Assembly (NCBI GenBank): GCA_028023455.1
Contig: JAQFVV010006310.1
Span: 3,100,001 to 3,164,000 of the forward strand
Reading direction: 5' to 3'
DNA: 64,000 nt
DNA from: Epiperipatus broadwayi
Taxonomy: Eukaryota; Onychophora; Udeonychophora; Euonychophora; Peripatidae
This document shows, in pieces, positions 23,772 through 34,392 of the stretch; the first letter of the stretch is position 1; each line of letters opens with the position of its first letter. The position numbers were made by a program, and so were the translations under genes. The notes beneath the pieces were generated by a model. That model worked only from the letters and a program-made list of their open reading frames with translations. It did no database searches and was not told the DNA's origin.

Positions 23772-26336
23772 TTAAACAATTCAAAATACAGCAAAACTCT
23801 CCATATAGTAGTGCCATCTTGTGCTAACAAAAGCAATCAATGGATGCCAGAAGGCTTGTGCATAAAATCCCTATCTAGTGCCTACTCATCCAATATCCCC
23901 AGACTAGTTTCTGGCTTGTGGCCTTCATCAGTGAGGAGCCTTGGATCTGAGAGCACTGCACCTAGATCTTAGGATCTAATGCAACCCTCCAGCACCCACC
24001 TTTTAACTCTATTTAACTACAAAACTATGAGAATGAAATTGAAAACACTATTAATATTTTCAACCCAAGCTCAATAGCTTATATAGTCATATGGGTCTGA
24101 ACTCAATTCAGTACCCATACATTTTGGTGTCTTTGGCTCTTTAACAACCATAGCCACCACTATCCTATTAGGCAGGATTGGTGTTAAACCACTAAACATC
24201 ACATGATCACTATCTCATACTAGCACAATAATTGTTATTAAACAATTCAAAATACAGCAAAACTCTCCATATAGTAGTGCCATCTTGTGCTAACAAGAGC
24301 AATCAATGGATGCCAGAAGGCTTGTGCATAAAATCCCTATCTAGTGCCTACTCATCCAATATCCCCAGACTAGTTTCTGGCTTGTGGCCTTCATCAGTGA
24401 GGAGCCTTGGATCTGAGAGCACTGCACCTAGATCTTAGGATCTAATGCAACCCTCCAGCACCCACCTTTTAACTCTATTTAACTACAAAACTATGAGAAT
24501 GAAATTGAAAACACTATTAATATTTTCAACCCAAGCTCAATAGCTATGGGTCTGAACTCAATTCAGTACCCATACATTTTGGAGTCTTTGGCTCTTTAAC
24601 AACCATAGCCACCACTATCCTATTAGGCAGGATTAGTGTTAAACCACTAAATATCACATGATCACTATCTCATACTAGCACAATAATTGTTATTAAACAA
24701 TTCAAAATACAGCAAAACTCTCCATATAGTAGTGCCATCTTGTGCTAACAAGAGCAATCAATGGATGCCAGAAGGCTTGTGCATAAAATCCCTATCTAGT
24801 GCCTACTCATCCAATATCCCCAGACTAGATTCTGGCTTGTGGCCTTCATCAGTGAGGAGCCTTGGATCTGAGAGCACTGCACCTAGATTTTAGGATATAA
24901 TGCAACCCTCCAGCACCCACCTTTTAACTCTATTTAACTACAAAACTATGAGAATGAAATTGAAAACACTATTAATATTTTCAACCCAAGCTCAATAGCT
25001 TATATAGTCATATGGGTCTGAACTCAATTCAGTACCCATACATTTTGGTGTCTTTGGCTCTTTAACAACCATAGCCACCACTATCCTATTAGGCAGGATT
25101 GGTGTTAAACCACTAAACATCACATGATCACTATCTCATACTAGCACAATAATTGTTATTAAACAATTCAAAATACAGCAAAACTCTCCATATAGTAGTG
25201 CCATCTTGTGCTAACAAGAGCAATCAATGGATGCCAGAAGGCTTGTGCATAAAATCCCTATCTAGTGCCTACTCATCCAATATCCCCAGACTAGTTTCTG
25301 GCTTGTGGCCTTCATCAGTGAGGAGCCTTGGATCTGAGAGCACTGCACCTAGATCTTAGGATCTAATGCAACCCTCCAGCACCCACCTTTTAACTCTATT
25401 TAGCTACAAAACTATGAGAATGAAATTGAAAACACTATTAATATTTTCAACCCAAGCTCAATAGCTTATATAGTCATATGGGTCTGAACTCAATTCAGTA
25501 CCCATACATTTTGGTGTCTTTGACTCCTTAACAACCATAGCCACCACTATCCTATTAGGCAGGATTGGTGTTAAACCACTAAACATCACATGATCACTAT
25601 CTCATACTAGCACAATAATTGTTATTAAACAATTCAAAATCAGCAAACTCTCCATATAGTATGCATGCTTGTGGCTAACAAGACTAGGGCTGTCTCCCTA
25701 ATCCCTATGAGTGCCCCAATACCCAATATAGTTAAGACATTGGGTTGGATAGAATAGGAGATATCATATTTAAAAATGTTATTAAACAATTCAAAATACA
25801 GCAAAACTCTATTTGAATTGTTTAATAACAATTATTGTGCTAGTATGAGATAGTGATCATGTGATGTGTAGTGGTTTAACACCAATCCTGCCTAATAGGA
25901 TAGTGGTGGCTATGGTTGTTAAAGAGCCAAAGACACCAAAATGTATGGGTACTGAATTGAGTTCAGACCCATATGACTATATAAGCTATTGAGCTTGGGT
26001 TGAAAATATTAATAGTGTTTTCAATTTCATTCTCATAGTTTTGTAGTTAAATAGAGTTAAAAGGTGGGTGCTGGAGGGTTGCATTAGATCCTAAGATCTA
26101 GGTGCAGTGCTCTCAGATCCAAGGCTCCTCACTGATGAAGGCCACAAGCCAGAAACTAGTCTGGGGATATTGGATGAGTAGGCACTAGATAGGGATTTTA
26201 TGCACAAGCCTTCTGGCATCCATTGATTGCTCTTGTTAGCACAAGATGGCACTACTATATGGAGAGTTTTGCTGTATTTTGAATTGTTTAATAACAATTA
26301 TTGTGCTAGTATGAGATAGTGATCATGTGATGTTTA
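23772..26336 (+). repeat. Tandem array R1-B: four direct 466-bp copies, a degraded stretch, then one inverted copy
   Basis: Copies start (ATTAAACAATTC) at 23771, 24237, 24692, 25158 and 25624: lengths 466, 455 (an 11-bp deletion near 24,544), 466 and 466. They are almost identical, so amplification or homogenisation is recent. From 25,624 to about 25,778 the unit is present only as a shortened, garbled version. At about 25,811 the orientation flips and 25,814-26,336 is the reverse complement of about 1.1 units. A 14-bp direct repeat, GGGTATTCAGATTA, flanks the whole (23758-23771 and 26337-26350). Open frames of 60-68 codons (MLLNNSKYSKTLHIV...) recur in every copy, without any known domain. 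Confidence 0.92.
25814..26336 (-). repeat. Inverted terminal copy of R1-B
   Basis: A full 466-bp unit plus about 57 bp in reverse orientation, nearly identical to the direct copies. It makes the right part of the array a large near-perfect palindrome arm. Confidence 0.9.
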
Positions 26337-26350
26337 GGGTATTCAGATTA
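26337..26350. repeat. 14-bp direct flank repeat, right (candidate target duplication of R1-B)
   Basis: GGGTATTCAGATTA immediately after the inverted copy. Identical to 23758-23771. Confidence 0.75.
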
Positions 26351-27590
26351 ATGGGAATCTGCTTGTAAATTATTTTCATAATTTTTCTCCTTGTTAATTT
26401 TTATGATAAATATAAAATGTATCAATTAGCTTTTTCTTTGTTATATTATTATGTAGATAATGGCTCTATCAACAGGTAGAGCATACACTCTATTAATACC
26501 CATTAACTTTATTTTTTAAAAAATTCTACATATATTATTTATTTGCTTATGTAGGACATAGAAATGCTAACACACACATTCTTTTTTAAGTTGATTTTTT
26601 ATATATTCTTTATAAAGTATATAAAATATTGAAATATGTGAAAATAGAAGGAGGAATTATAAAATTATTTAGTGTTTTTTTTTAAAAAAAAAATTATAAA
26701 TTTAAATATTTTCTAATTTTGTCAATGTAAAATTGATACCCATACTTAATGTATTTTAAAAGAAGAGAGAGAAAGAAACTTCCTCTGTCTAAAAATGAAA
26801 TTGATAGTGCATAGAATTTTTTTTTAGTGGATGGTTCATTTATAAAATTAAAGAATTCTTTTGTTAATTCAGTCATGCTCTATATAAAATGCAAACTCTT
26901 AGCTATCTACTGTTAATAGTTGAGATTCTTCTTACTAAACTTGACAATATCAAGCTTTTCTATTTCAGGTTAAATAGGCATGTTGTTCAAACATGTTAAC
27001 TAATTTATTAAGAGAAACCTATTAAATTGTCAACCTTATTTTTATATAACATTACACTTAACAATGCAAGTATGTGTGTGTGTATATATATATTTATTAT
27101 CACAGCAAGAACTTGGTGATGTAGTGGTTAATTAATGCATCCACCTTCCAAATTCATAATATGGAATAAAAATCCATGTAAAACTTGGAACTTAATTTAA
27201 AGAAGTTGAGATTTTAAAAAAATTTTTGAATGTCTTTATTTATATGATTGTAATATATGTGGTAAAATTTCATATGGTTGATTTAATACTAAAAGATATT
27301 TATATTTAATTAAAGTTTAAAGTATATATCTGGGCTAGAAGTGATACAATAATTTCTAATCTGATAATGGATAGTATCATTGTTATGAGTTCAGGAAGTT
27401 TTGGTACCTTCACAATAAATTATAATAAAATTTAAAAGCAAACTTGGAATTTACTTTAAAGTAGCTAATTCATAATCAACTTAGGTAGTCATCTAATTTT
27501 TGGTCATTAAATATATGTATAGTTCTCCAAGATATTAACAAGAATAGAAATCTGCTAATCTTAACAATTGGCTGTTGTCTATTCTGATGA
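26351..27590. other. AT-rich intergenic DNA with weak tRNA-like patches
   Basis: No gene. A segment near 27,115-27,180 (TTGGTGATGTAGTGG with later AAATTCATAA) has a box-A-like start but no convincing box B or cloverleaf. A low-copy repeat fragment sits at 26,455-26,490. Confidence 0.35.
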
Positions 27591-28407
27591 GTGTTGTTTT
27601 TCCTTTCACTGGATATCTGTAGAGAAATGCCCAAGAGGTGTTCACCTGGCTTTAAGTTATTTAGTGGCTACTTTTATTTATTTAGTATTTTAATATGTGT
27701 TGCAACGGTCAGGTTCAAGCCCTTCGCGTTCTTTCAGTTTATCTACCAAACCTATCTTTTCTGGGTTCAAACCCTATTAAAATGAATATTTTAATAAACG
27801 TATAAACCTTTCTATCACGGCTGGGTGCGCAGTATTATATATGCACATATGAATAAACGCTGTACATATATAGGCTAGTAGTTATTACAGCGAATATAAT
27901 GTTAAATCATTTATTTATAAAATATAAAATTTAATGTTATAATTTTAAATAGTAGAAATGTCAATTTATTAAATTTAATAAATATAAATTCATATGTGAA
28001 TGTATGATTCATCTTATATAATAATATATATAGAGTGGCGTGATTTTATTTTTGTAAAAGAGCAAAAAGGTTTTAGTTAAAAATAAAAAGTTGTGATAAA
28101 CAGATTTGCATTTAAGTCCTCCGCACCTGGGATTAAATCAAACTTAGAAAGTTGACCACTGCTATACTAAATTTATTTATAGCAAAAAATAGTCATTAAA
28201 CTCGCTTTAACAAAACTAATTTGACACCTAGGAGAGGATCTGCAGCATCATGGAAACCTAGTAAAAATAATTTTTGATCAAAGTGAGAAATCTTGCATTT
28301 TAGTGTAATATTTTAAATAGAGTTAATGGGTTTCCAGGCGGAACAGGTTCTTTCTCTAGTAAACATATAAATAGAGTAAATTTTAAGCTTGTAGGGGAGA
28401 GGTCATT

Positions 28408-28490
28408 AATTTTAGAAGGGTGTCGCCATGCTGCATCTACATCAGATCGATCTTTGAAAGATCTGATGGAAGAAAGGCGACGGCTGCTTC
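28408..28490. other. Three-tier stem-loop, possible structured RNA or element hairpin
   Basis: Nested complementary segments: TTTTAGAAG with CTTCTAAAA (outer), GTCGCC at 28422-28427 with GGCGAC at 28476-28481 (middle), and CATCAGATC at 28440-28448 with GATCTGATG at 28460-28468 (inner, 11-base loop). Internal loops separate the tiers. The regular nesting is not expected by chance in random sequence of this size. No known ncRNA family is recognised. Confidence 0.6.
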
Positions 28491-29403
28491 TAAAACCTAT
28501 GAAAGAATGGTGCGATCACTGCTAGCCGATGCCTCAACCACCGGAGCTGCCACAAGAAACCGTCCAGCTATGCCCGCTCAAGAAGACCACAATAACTGAA
28601 AGTCAACACTTTATCCAGTCCAGCAACTAATCAGTAACATCAGTCTATAACTCAGAGCTCTGTGTTAACGAACTATTTCTAAATTAAAAATTTCCACTTC
28701 AAAGTTTAAAGCTAGCAAACTATAAAATAATGTAAATTTTTTTTACTCCTATAAATGCTTATTATCAATTCTCGTTTATGTAAATATTATTTCATTTGTA
28801 TAACTTGTCTATATCTTGATTAAACTAAATGTAACCTATGCTAATTTCTTAGTCAATCACTGTGGCTGTGCCTATAATATTTCTTTACTGTTATTCTTAT
28901 TTATATGCCAATGCTTGGAAGCAGTGAGTATTTAAACGAAATATATATGCGGAGATACAATTGTAAATATCATCCCCATGGCTATTTTTTTAATAATAAT
29001 ATCGATGCTCGCTGGTTCGAATTTCTATAATTTTATTTAATTTTAAATGTAGTGTGGCCTGTTACTAAATTTTATCTTATTGAGATTAAAGTAATGGGCT
29101 AGTCTTAGTAATAATACGAAAGTATATTCAGAAATTTTTTGGTCATTCGATCAATATACTTTCCCCTCCCCTGTAAAAAATTATATATATAGATTGGAAC
29201 CTATGAACCAGAATTTTATTATATTTTATTTGTTCCCTTAATGTCGCTTGATTTTCTATAGCATCGTTAGAATTGACTCATGATAGTTATACTGACCGGG
29301 CTATTACCCATATTTTTATAATAATTAATATCATAGTTTTGCTTGGCGGATTAGATACCTTAACTTCATGTTCAAAGTTTAACGTTTTACTGCATCTTCT
29401 CCT

Positions 29404-29438
29404 TAAGATGGGACTTCGGGAAAGGCCATCCCATCTTA
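29404..29438. other. Perfect 10-bp hairpin with 15-base loop
   Basis: TAAGATGGGA (29404-29413) pairs with TCCCATCTTA (29429-29438). The loop CTTCGGGAAAGGCCA is GC-rich. A T-run follows shortly (29,441-29,446), so the shape resembles a terminator or retroelement end hairpin. Confidence 0.55.
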
Positions 29439-30864
29439 CCTTTTTTCGGGGCACACACTAGTAAGACTGGATGTAAAAATTCCTGGCAGTCGTGTTAGCC
29501 ACCCGACCTTTTTTAGCAGCAGGACGCTCGGTTACAGGGTACCTACCGGTGTTTGTCATGAAAACCCTTGACTCTAATCTATCCACAGGGTGATCTGTTA
29601 TTGTAATTTGCCGGTGCTATAGCATGTCGGTGATCTCTTTATAGCCAATTCTGAGTCCCATAATTTAATTAATTATTCAGTATTAAACTGAAATTTATAT
29701 CTTTGGTTTGTGGGTTCAATCTATACTCTGAGCTAAATTACACGCTCATACTTGATTAAAGTAATAATGTCTCCATAAATATTTTGCTTAAAATATTTAT
29801 TTAAATGTTTAAATAAAAATATATGTAAAATGAAAATATAATAAATATTTATACCTAGGACTGGTACAGCAAATTTATAATAGTAGCTAACACTTTCAAT
29901 AGTAATTGGCAGAATCTTACTTAGGCACAACTTGGTGATTCTTTAAGTGTATTTCCATATTAATAATTAAAAAAATTTGATGAGGAGAAATGTCAAATCC
30001 TCCCATTATAAAGCCTGCGTGCTATTCTCACATAAATTATATTTTGTTTGATTAATAAATATATATTAAATTTATTCTGGTTTCATTTTATTTCTCGTTC
30101 CTATTTCAATCCAATTCAATCTTAGTTAATTATATATGTGATATAATTATATATGCATTAATTATCATTTATGAAAGTTATTTTTGGTTCCATGCTAGTA
30201 GCAATTAAATTAGTTAATATGTATATTTAAATCCCGAGTTTCATGCTTCTCCCTGCCCTATGCCGGCCGTGAAAGATGGATATACTACGTGTAACTTCAA
30301 GTGTGGTCGTTCGTAGGGTCTTGAGTCGTGGAGTACTGGCAAACGAGTTGAAGTTTGGTCGCATTCGGGATGTCACAATCCTAGTCTGGTCAGCTTTGGT
30401 CTCTTTGTCTGGATTCTAGATTCTGTTACACGAATGTACAAAACTTGACCGTTACAGTGTATATATGAATATTAGAATAATAAAGTGCTCAAAGCTAGAT
30501 AAGTCAAAATATAAAAATTCATTGAAAGCTGTCAACATTTAAACCAGACTAATATCAATAACAATCAATAATATCAATCTGTTGTCAAGACAACATCTTT
30601 TTAGCAATAAAGAAGAAAATCTACCTTTATTTATAATCTCATATGTTTATATAAACACTAAAGATTGCAACTTAGCTCAGATAGTGAAATTGATACAAAG
30701 AAGTTTAAATGCAACCTGTTCTGAGAGCAGACTAACAAATAGTCAATTATAATTTTTAAACTGTACTCCAATGATAATTACTTATATAATAAAACTAATT
30801 CAAGGCTAGATCAGGCATAAATTCACTGAAAGCACTATTACCCTTTATTAGTTAAGTAATTAGG

Positions 30865-31104
30865 TTGTTTTCTCATCCCTGGTGTTCGCCTCGAGATGTC
30901 ACTATTTCTAGGTCAATTCCTAGAAATATACCGTTTCACCCAGCAAAAGAGGAATTTTTCTACGTTATAAACGCAGAAAAGAGTCCTCACGTTATGTTGG
31001 ACGGAGGAGGCGGTGACAGAAGCCAACACAAAGAGACTTCTTTCTATGATAAAACCCAGAAAGAGTTCTCAACGGCTGCCGGTTATGGCTTTTTTCTATG
31101 CTAA
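30865..31104 (+). other. 79-codon open frame inside the inverted-repeat element, function unknown
   Basis: Starts within the inner inverted repeat (MFSHPWCSPRD) and continues through less AT-rich DNA with mixed amino-acid composition (KSPHVMLDGGGGDRSQH). No domain, signal peptide or family is recognised. It may be chance or a relic of the element's gene. Confidence 0.2.
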
Positions 31105-31454
31105 AAGCAAAGAGAAAGAAATGCCTTGATTGGCTGCCGTAGTAGTTGATTTTGTTCATCATTTTCTCATAATAGTAGAATATTTATTTTCTCTGTAGTT
31201 TCATGTGAGAGTGTGTGTATTTGAAGCAGTTGTAGTTTTTTAAAATTTGATAAGATGTCTATTTTTTTTTAATGTGTTGTAACTTACTTTACTGTTGTAA
31301 GTTTAGTAATAATGTCCTGAAGATTCCATTACGAATGGGTAACCCTCAAAAATTGCTTTTAAGGGTGCGGAAGGGTAAAAAAATTGAAGGATCACACGAA
31401 AAGTACCGTTTTCGCGAGAATTCATCCATGACCAGTTTTGCTATATCTATATAC

Positions 31455-31955
31455 GCATAAACAAAAACAACCCAGTGTCTAATTATTAGTAATTACTTGT
31501 CCAAAAAATAAAATTAGTCGAGTATTTTTTTTTTTTGTTACATTTATTATTTCAAAATAAGATTAGTTTTTATATCTACATACTAACAAAGACAACCCAG
31601 TTCCTGATTAATTACTGTCTTAAAAAAAAAAAAAAAAAAGCAAATTCAATGGGGTTTGATTTTTTCAATGAAGTATTTGAATTACGGTTTGTTTGTTTTT
31701 ATATATACACAAGATTTACCAAAAAAAAAAAGAAACCCATTTTCTGATTAATTACTGTCAAAAGAAACGCAAATTAGTTGGCTATCATTTTTAAATTTAG
31801 TATTTCAATAATGGTACCTTTTTTATATTGACAGACTTAACAAAAACAACCCACTTTCTGATTCATTACTGTCCCCCTCCAAAAAAAAAAGAAAATGGAA
31901 ATTAGTCGGGTATCATTTTTCAATTGAGTCTTTCAATGACGGTCCTTACTAATAG
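31455..31955. repeat. Tandem array, ~114-140-bp unit, four diverged copies
   Basis: The landmark ACAACCCA/AAACCCA followed by TTCTGATTAATTACTGTC recurs at 31471, 31596, 31736 and 31850. The copies vary in A-run length, and reading frames through them are artefacts. Confidence 0.85.
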
Positions 31956-32022
31956 TAGTCGGGTATCAATTCTAAATTGTAGTATATAAATTATGTTACT
32001 TTTGATAGATTTAGAATTACTT

Positions 32023-32505
32023 CTTGCTTTTTTAATAAAATGATTGATTTACTCTTGACCAAAAACACCGTAACTTTAAAAAAAGGCATACATAAAGTCC
32101 AAAAAAAATGAGAATAAGTCCCGTAACTTTAAAGACACACACACACAAACTAAAAAACAATCTAAGATTAATAAACATTGACTTATTACATCTTGCTTTT
32201 GAATCAAATTATTGATTTACTCTTGCAAAAAAATACCGTAACTTTAAAAAGACACACATAAAGTCAAAAAAAAAAAATTGAAAAAGCCCCGTAACTTTAA
32301 AGACACACACACAAACTCAAAAACAAGATAAGATTAATAAACATTTATTTATTACATCTTGCTTTTGAATAAAATTATTGATATACTCTTGCAAAAAAAA
32401 AAGTCCGTAACTTTAAAAAGACACGTAAAGTCAAAAAAAAAAAATTAGAAAAACACCGTAAGTTTAAAGACTCAAAAACAAGATAAGATTAATAAACATT
32501 TGCAA
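32023..32505. repeat. Tandem array, ~166-bp unit, three copies
   Basis: TCTTGCTTTT recurs at 32024, 32191 and 32357. Each copy carries CCGTAACTTTAAA twice, so the unit has an internal subrepeat, followed by an ACACACA block and AAGATTAATAAACATT. Confidence 0.88.
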
Positions 32506-33099
32506 AAATGAAAAAACTAACATCATATAATAGTATTAGTTAGTAGAATATTTTATTACAAATCTAAGAAATCAGATTTTTTTCGATCAAATTGATCATT
32601 TATGTCCGGCTCGGAATCGTTATATGTATATGTTTTTGATTAGCATCAACGCCATCCTGTGGCGAACACCAGGGATGAGAAAACAATCAGTAATTATTGT
32701 TAGAGTGCAGTTTGAAAGTTGTAATTGACTTTTTGTTAGTCTGCTTTCAGAACAGATTGTATTTACCTGCTTAATGAGGTTTATTTAAACTTCTTTGTAT
32801 CAATAATTTCACTCTCTGCAGTTAAATTGGAATCTTTAGTGTCTATATAAACATGTTAATCCATAAATAAAGATGGGTTTCCACTTTTATTGTTAAAAGG
32901 AGGTTGCCTTGACAACAGATTGAGATTATTGATTGTTATTGATATTGGTCTGGTTTAAGTGTTGACTGCTTTCACTGAATTTATTTGAATATTAGAGCAC
33001 ATATCTTTAAAAATGATTGTAAAACAGTAAGTCCCAAAAGAATTCTAATAATCTAATTAAAATACAATTTTCATCTTCTGCAATGCAATTGTTAATGAG

Positions 33100-33260
33100 T
33101 CAGTATTTCAGTAAATTGGTAATAATTAAATGGTTTAATTGCTTGAAAGTGTTAGAAGTTTGAGTGCTTATAGTGACAAAGGTGAGCCATAAACCATGGA
33201 CCTTGAACCAAACTGCAAAGGACACTGAATGATTTAATATGGATGCACTACACTAGCATT
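33100..33260 (-). repeat. S1 SINE-like unit, minus orientation
   Basis: Reverse-complemented it reads GGTTCAAGGTCCATGG, a GTCACTATAAGCACTCAAAC block and CAATTAAACCATTTAATTATT, the same order of blocks as the S1 units at 39 and 54 kb. Confidence 0.55.
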
Positions 33261-34390
33261 AGGATTAATGGATCTAAGACCATGCAAAATAAAATTATTA
33301 TATAAATTTATTTTCAGGCAATAGCCATTAATATTTGAATGCTAAAGGGGTACTAAGAATCATAGAGTTATTGGACTAATTAAAGAGTTGATGCAGGAGA
33401 TTTTTACAATAATAAAAAAAGTAAAATATAAATATTAAAATGAATAAATTTCATATGCTGGTAATATTAAAGTGCAAGCATCCTTTATTAAATTAACAAT
33501 ATACATAAAATGACCAATTATGTACACTGTCTCTTGTTCTAATAAACATTGTGGAAAATTTCAGAAAGTAATTGTTGTTGCAGGTTTGTAATCTAAAATC
33601 GATTCAAATAAAAAGTATCTATTTTTTTTTTTTTTTAGGTGTCTTTATTCATGTTCATCCAGACAAAATTATGAGGGTACATTTTAAATTTTAATAATAA
33701 CCAGACTTTATTTTAGCAAGAATTTTAATTGATATAAGTAGCATAATCTTGAAAGTGCACACATAAAAAATATAATAATAAACTCAATATAATACTTAAG
33801 GTAATATGTACATACTATTTTTAAGTAATTTTTTTTTTAAAAATTAATTAAATTTAGCTAAATTAATAGGCCAAATTGACATATGAATATTATATTTTTA
33901 TTTTATTTTTCTCAATGCTGTAATAATCATTACTTTCATTTATATATAATAAGAGAAGACTTTTTTAAAAGACAAGATAGTTGAAGAAGAAAGTTATCCT
34001 TAAATCAAATGATGAAGTTTGTAACAGTTTTAAAAGTAGATTTGATGCCAAATAAAAGAGAAAGCATAAAACTGTAGTGGAGTCACGCTTTAGATTATAT
34101 TTTATTTCAAGCTCCCTTAAGTACGTTGCATATAATAGTTCACATTTTGTTTATAAACTTTGATTAGAATATGTATTGTTTATTGAACAATACTTTTCAA
34201 CACGTACATATATGTAACACAGATACTTTTTTATATATCAATATGCATTTATAAATTATAATGTAAACAAAATTTTAAAAAAATAGTATAGTTATTAATA
34301 ATAAATTGAGGGGGCATTTTTACATACATTTTTTGTTCGCTAATAAAATAAGAAGATAAAACTTACTGTATCGTAGTTTTATTTTCTAAA
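33261..34390. other. AT-rich intergenic DNA, no gene seen
   Basis: Poly-T at 33,622-33,638 and general AT-rich sequence. Nothing coding or structured can be supported. Confidence 0.4.
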
Positions 34391-34392
34391 TA

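Larger units (their letters stand above)
27591..30460. other. Unrecognised 2.9-kb segment, locally GC-richer, with strong hairpins
   Basis: Composition alternates between AT-rich stretches and patches near 45-50% G+C (28,400-28,650; 29,400-29,650; 30,240-30,430). Two GGTTCAANCC box-B-like motifs (27,711 and 27,764) lack matching A boxes. No long reading frame, RT motif or rRNA/snRNA match is recognised. The patches may be parts of an old retroelement (LTR or leader), but I cannot name it. Confidence 0.35.
30466..32996. mobile_element. Long-inverted-repeat element with internal tandem arrays (foldback-like)
   Basis: Left arm about 30,514-30,890 and right arm 32,661-32,985 are reverse complements (roughly 80-85% by eye). 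The inner edges hold a 26-bp perfect inverted match (30865-30890 with 32661-32686). The arms belong to dispersed repeat R2 (also at 18.8 kb). Between them are an unrecognised GC-richer stretch (30,890-31,140) and two tandem arrays. An 11-bp direct repeat TGAATATTAGA flanks the element (30466-30476 and 32986-32996), a candidate target duplication. Long arms plus tandem interior resemble foldback/Galileo-type DNA transposons in architecture only. No transposase is present. Confidence 0.7.

Noticed and set aside
24232-26297. Repeated 63-68-codon open frames (MLLNNSKYSKTLHIV... and MPEGLCIKS...) as a small protein family
   Set aside because: They occur only because the 466-bp DNA unit is repeated. 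They run in both orientations of the array, are broken by stops in the older R1-A copies and show no domain, start context or separate conservation.
17395-26336. CRISPR-like array (regular repeats)
   Set aside because: Units of 450-466 bp without unique spacers in a eukaryotic transposon-rich region. Not a CRISPR array.
27100-27200. tRNA gene starting TTGGTGATGTAGTGG
   Set aside because: Box-A-like start, but no box B at the right distance and no cloverleaf or acceptor pairing.
27580-27640. Hammerhead-ribozyme-like CTGATGAG ... GAAA words
   Set aside because: The words occur in order, but no stem II closes between them and no stem I/III pairing was found. Chance match.
31455-32505. CRISPR-like or centromeric satellite
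   Set aside because: Only three to four diverged copies per array, with no spacer structure, enclosed by inverted-repeat arms. Better explained as the core of a foldback-like element.
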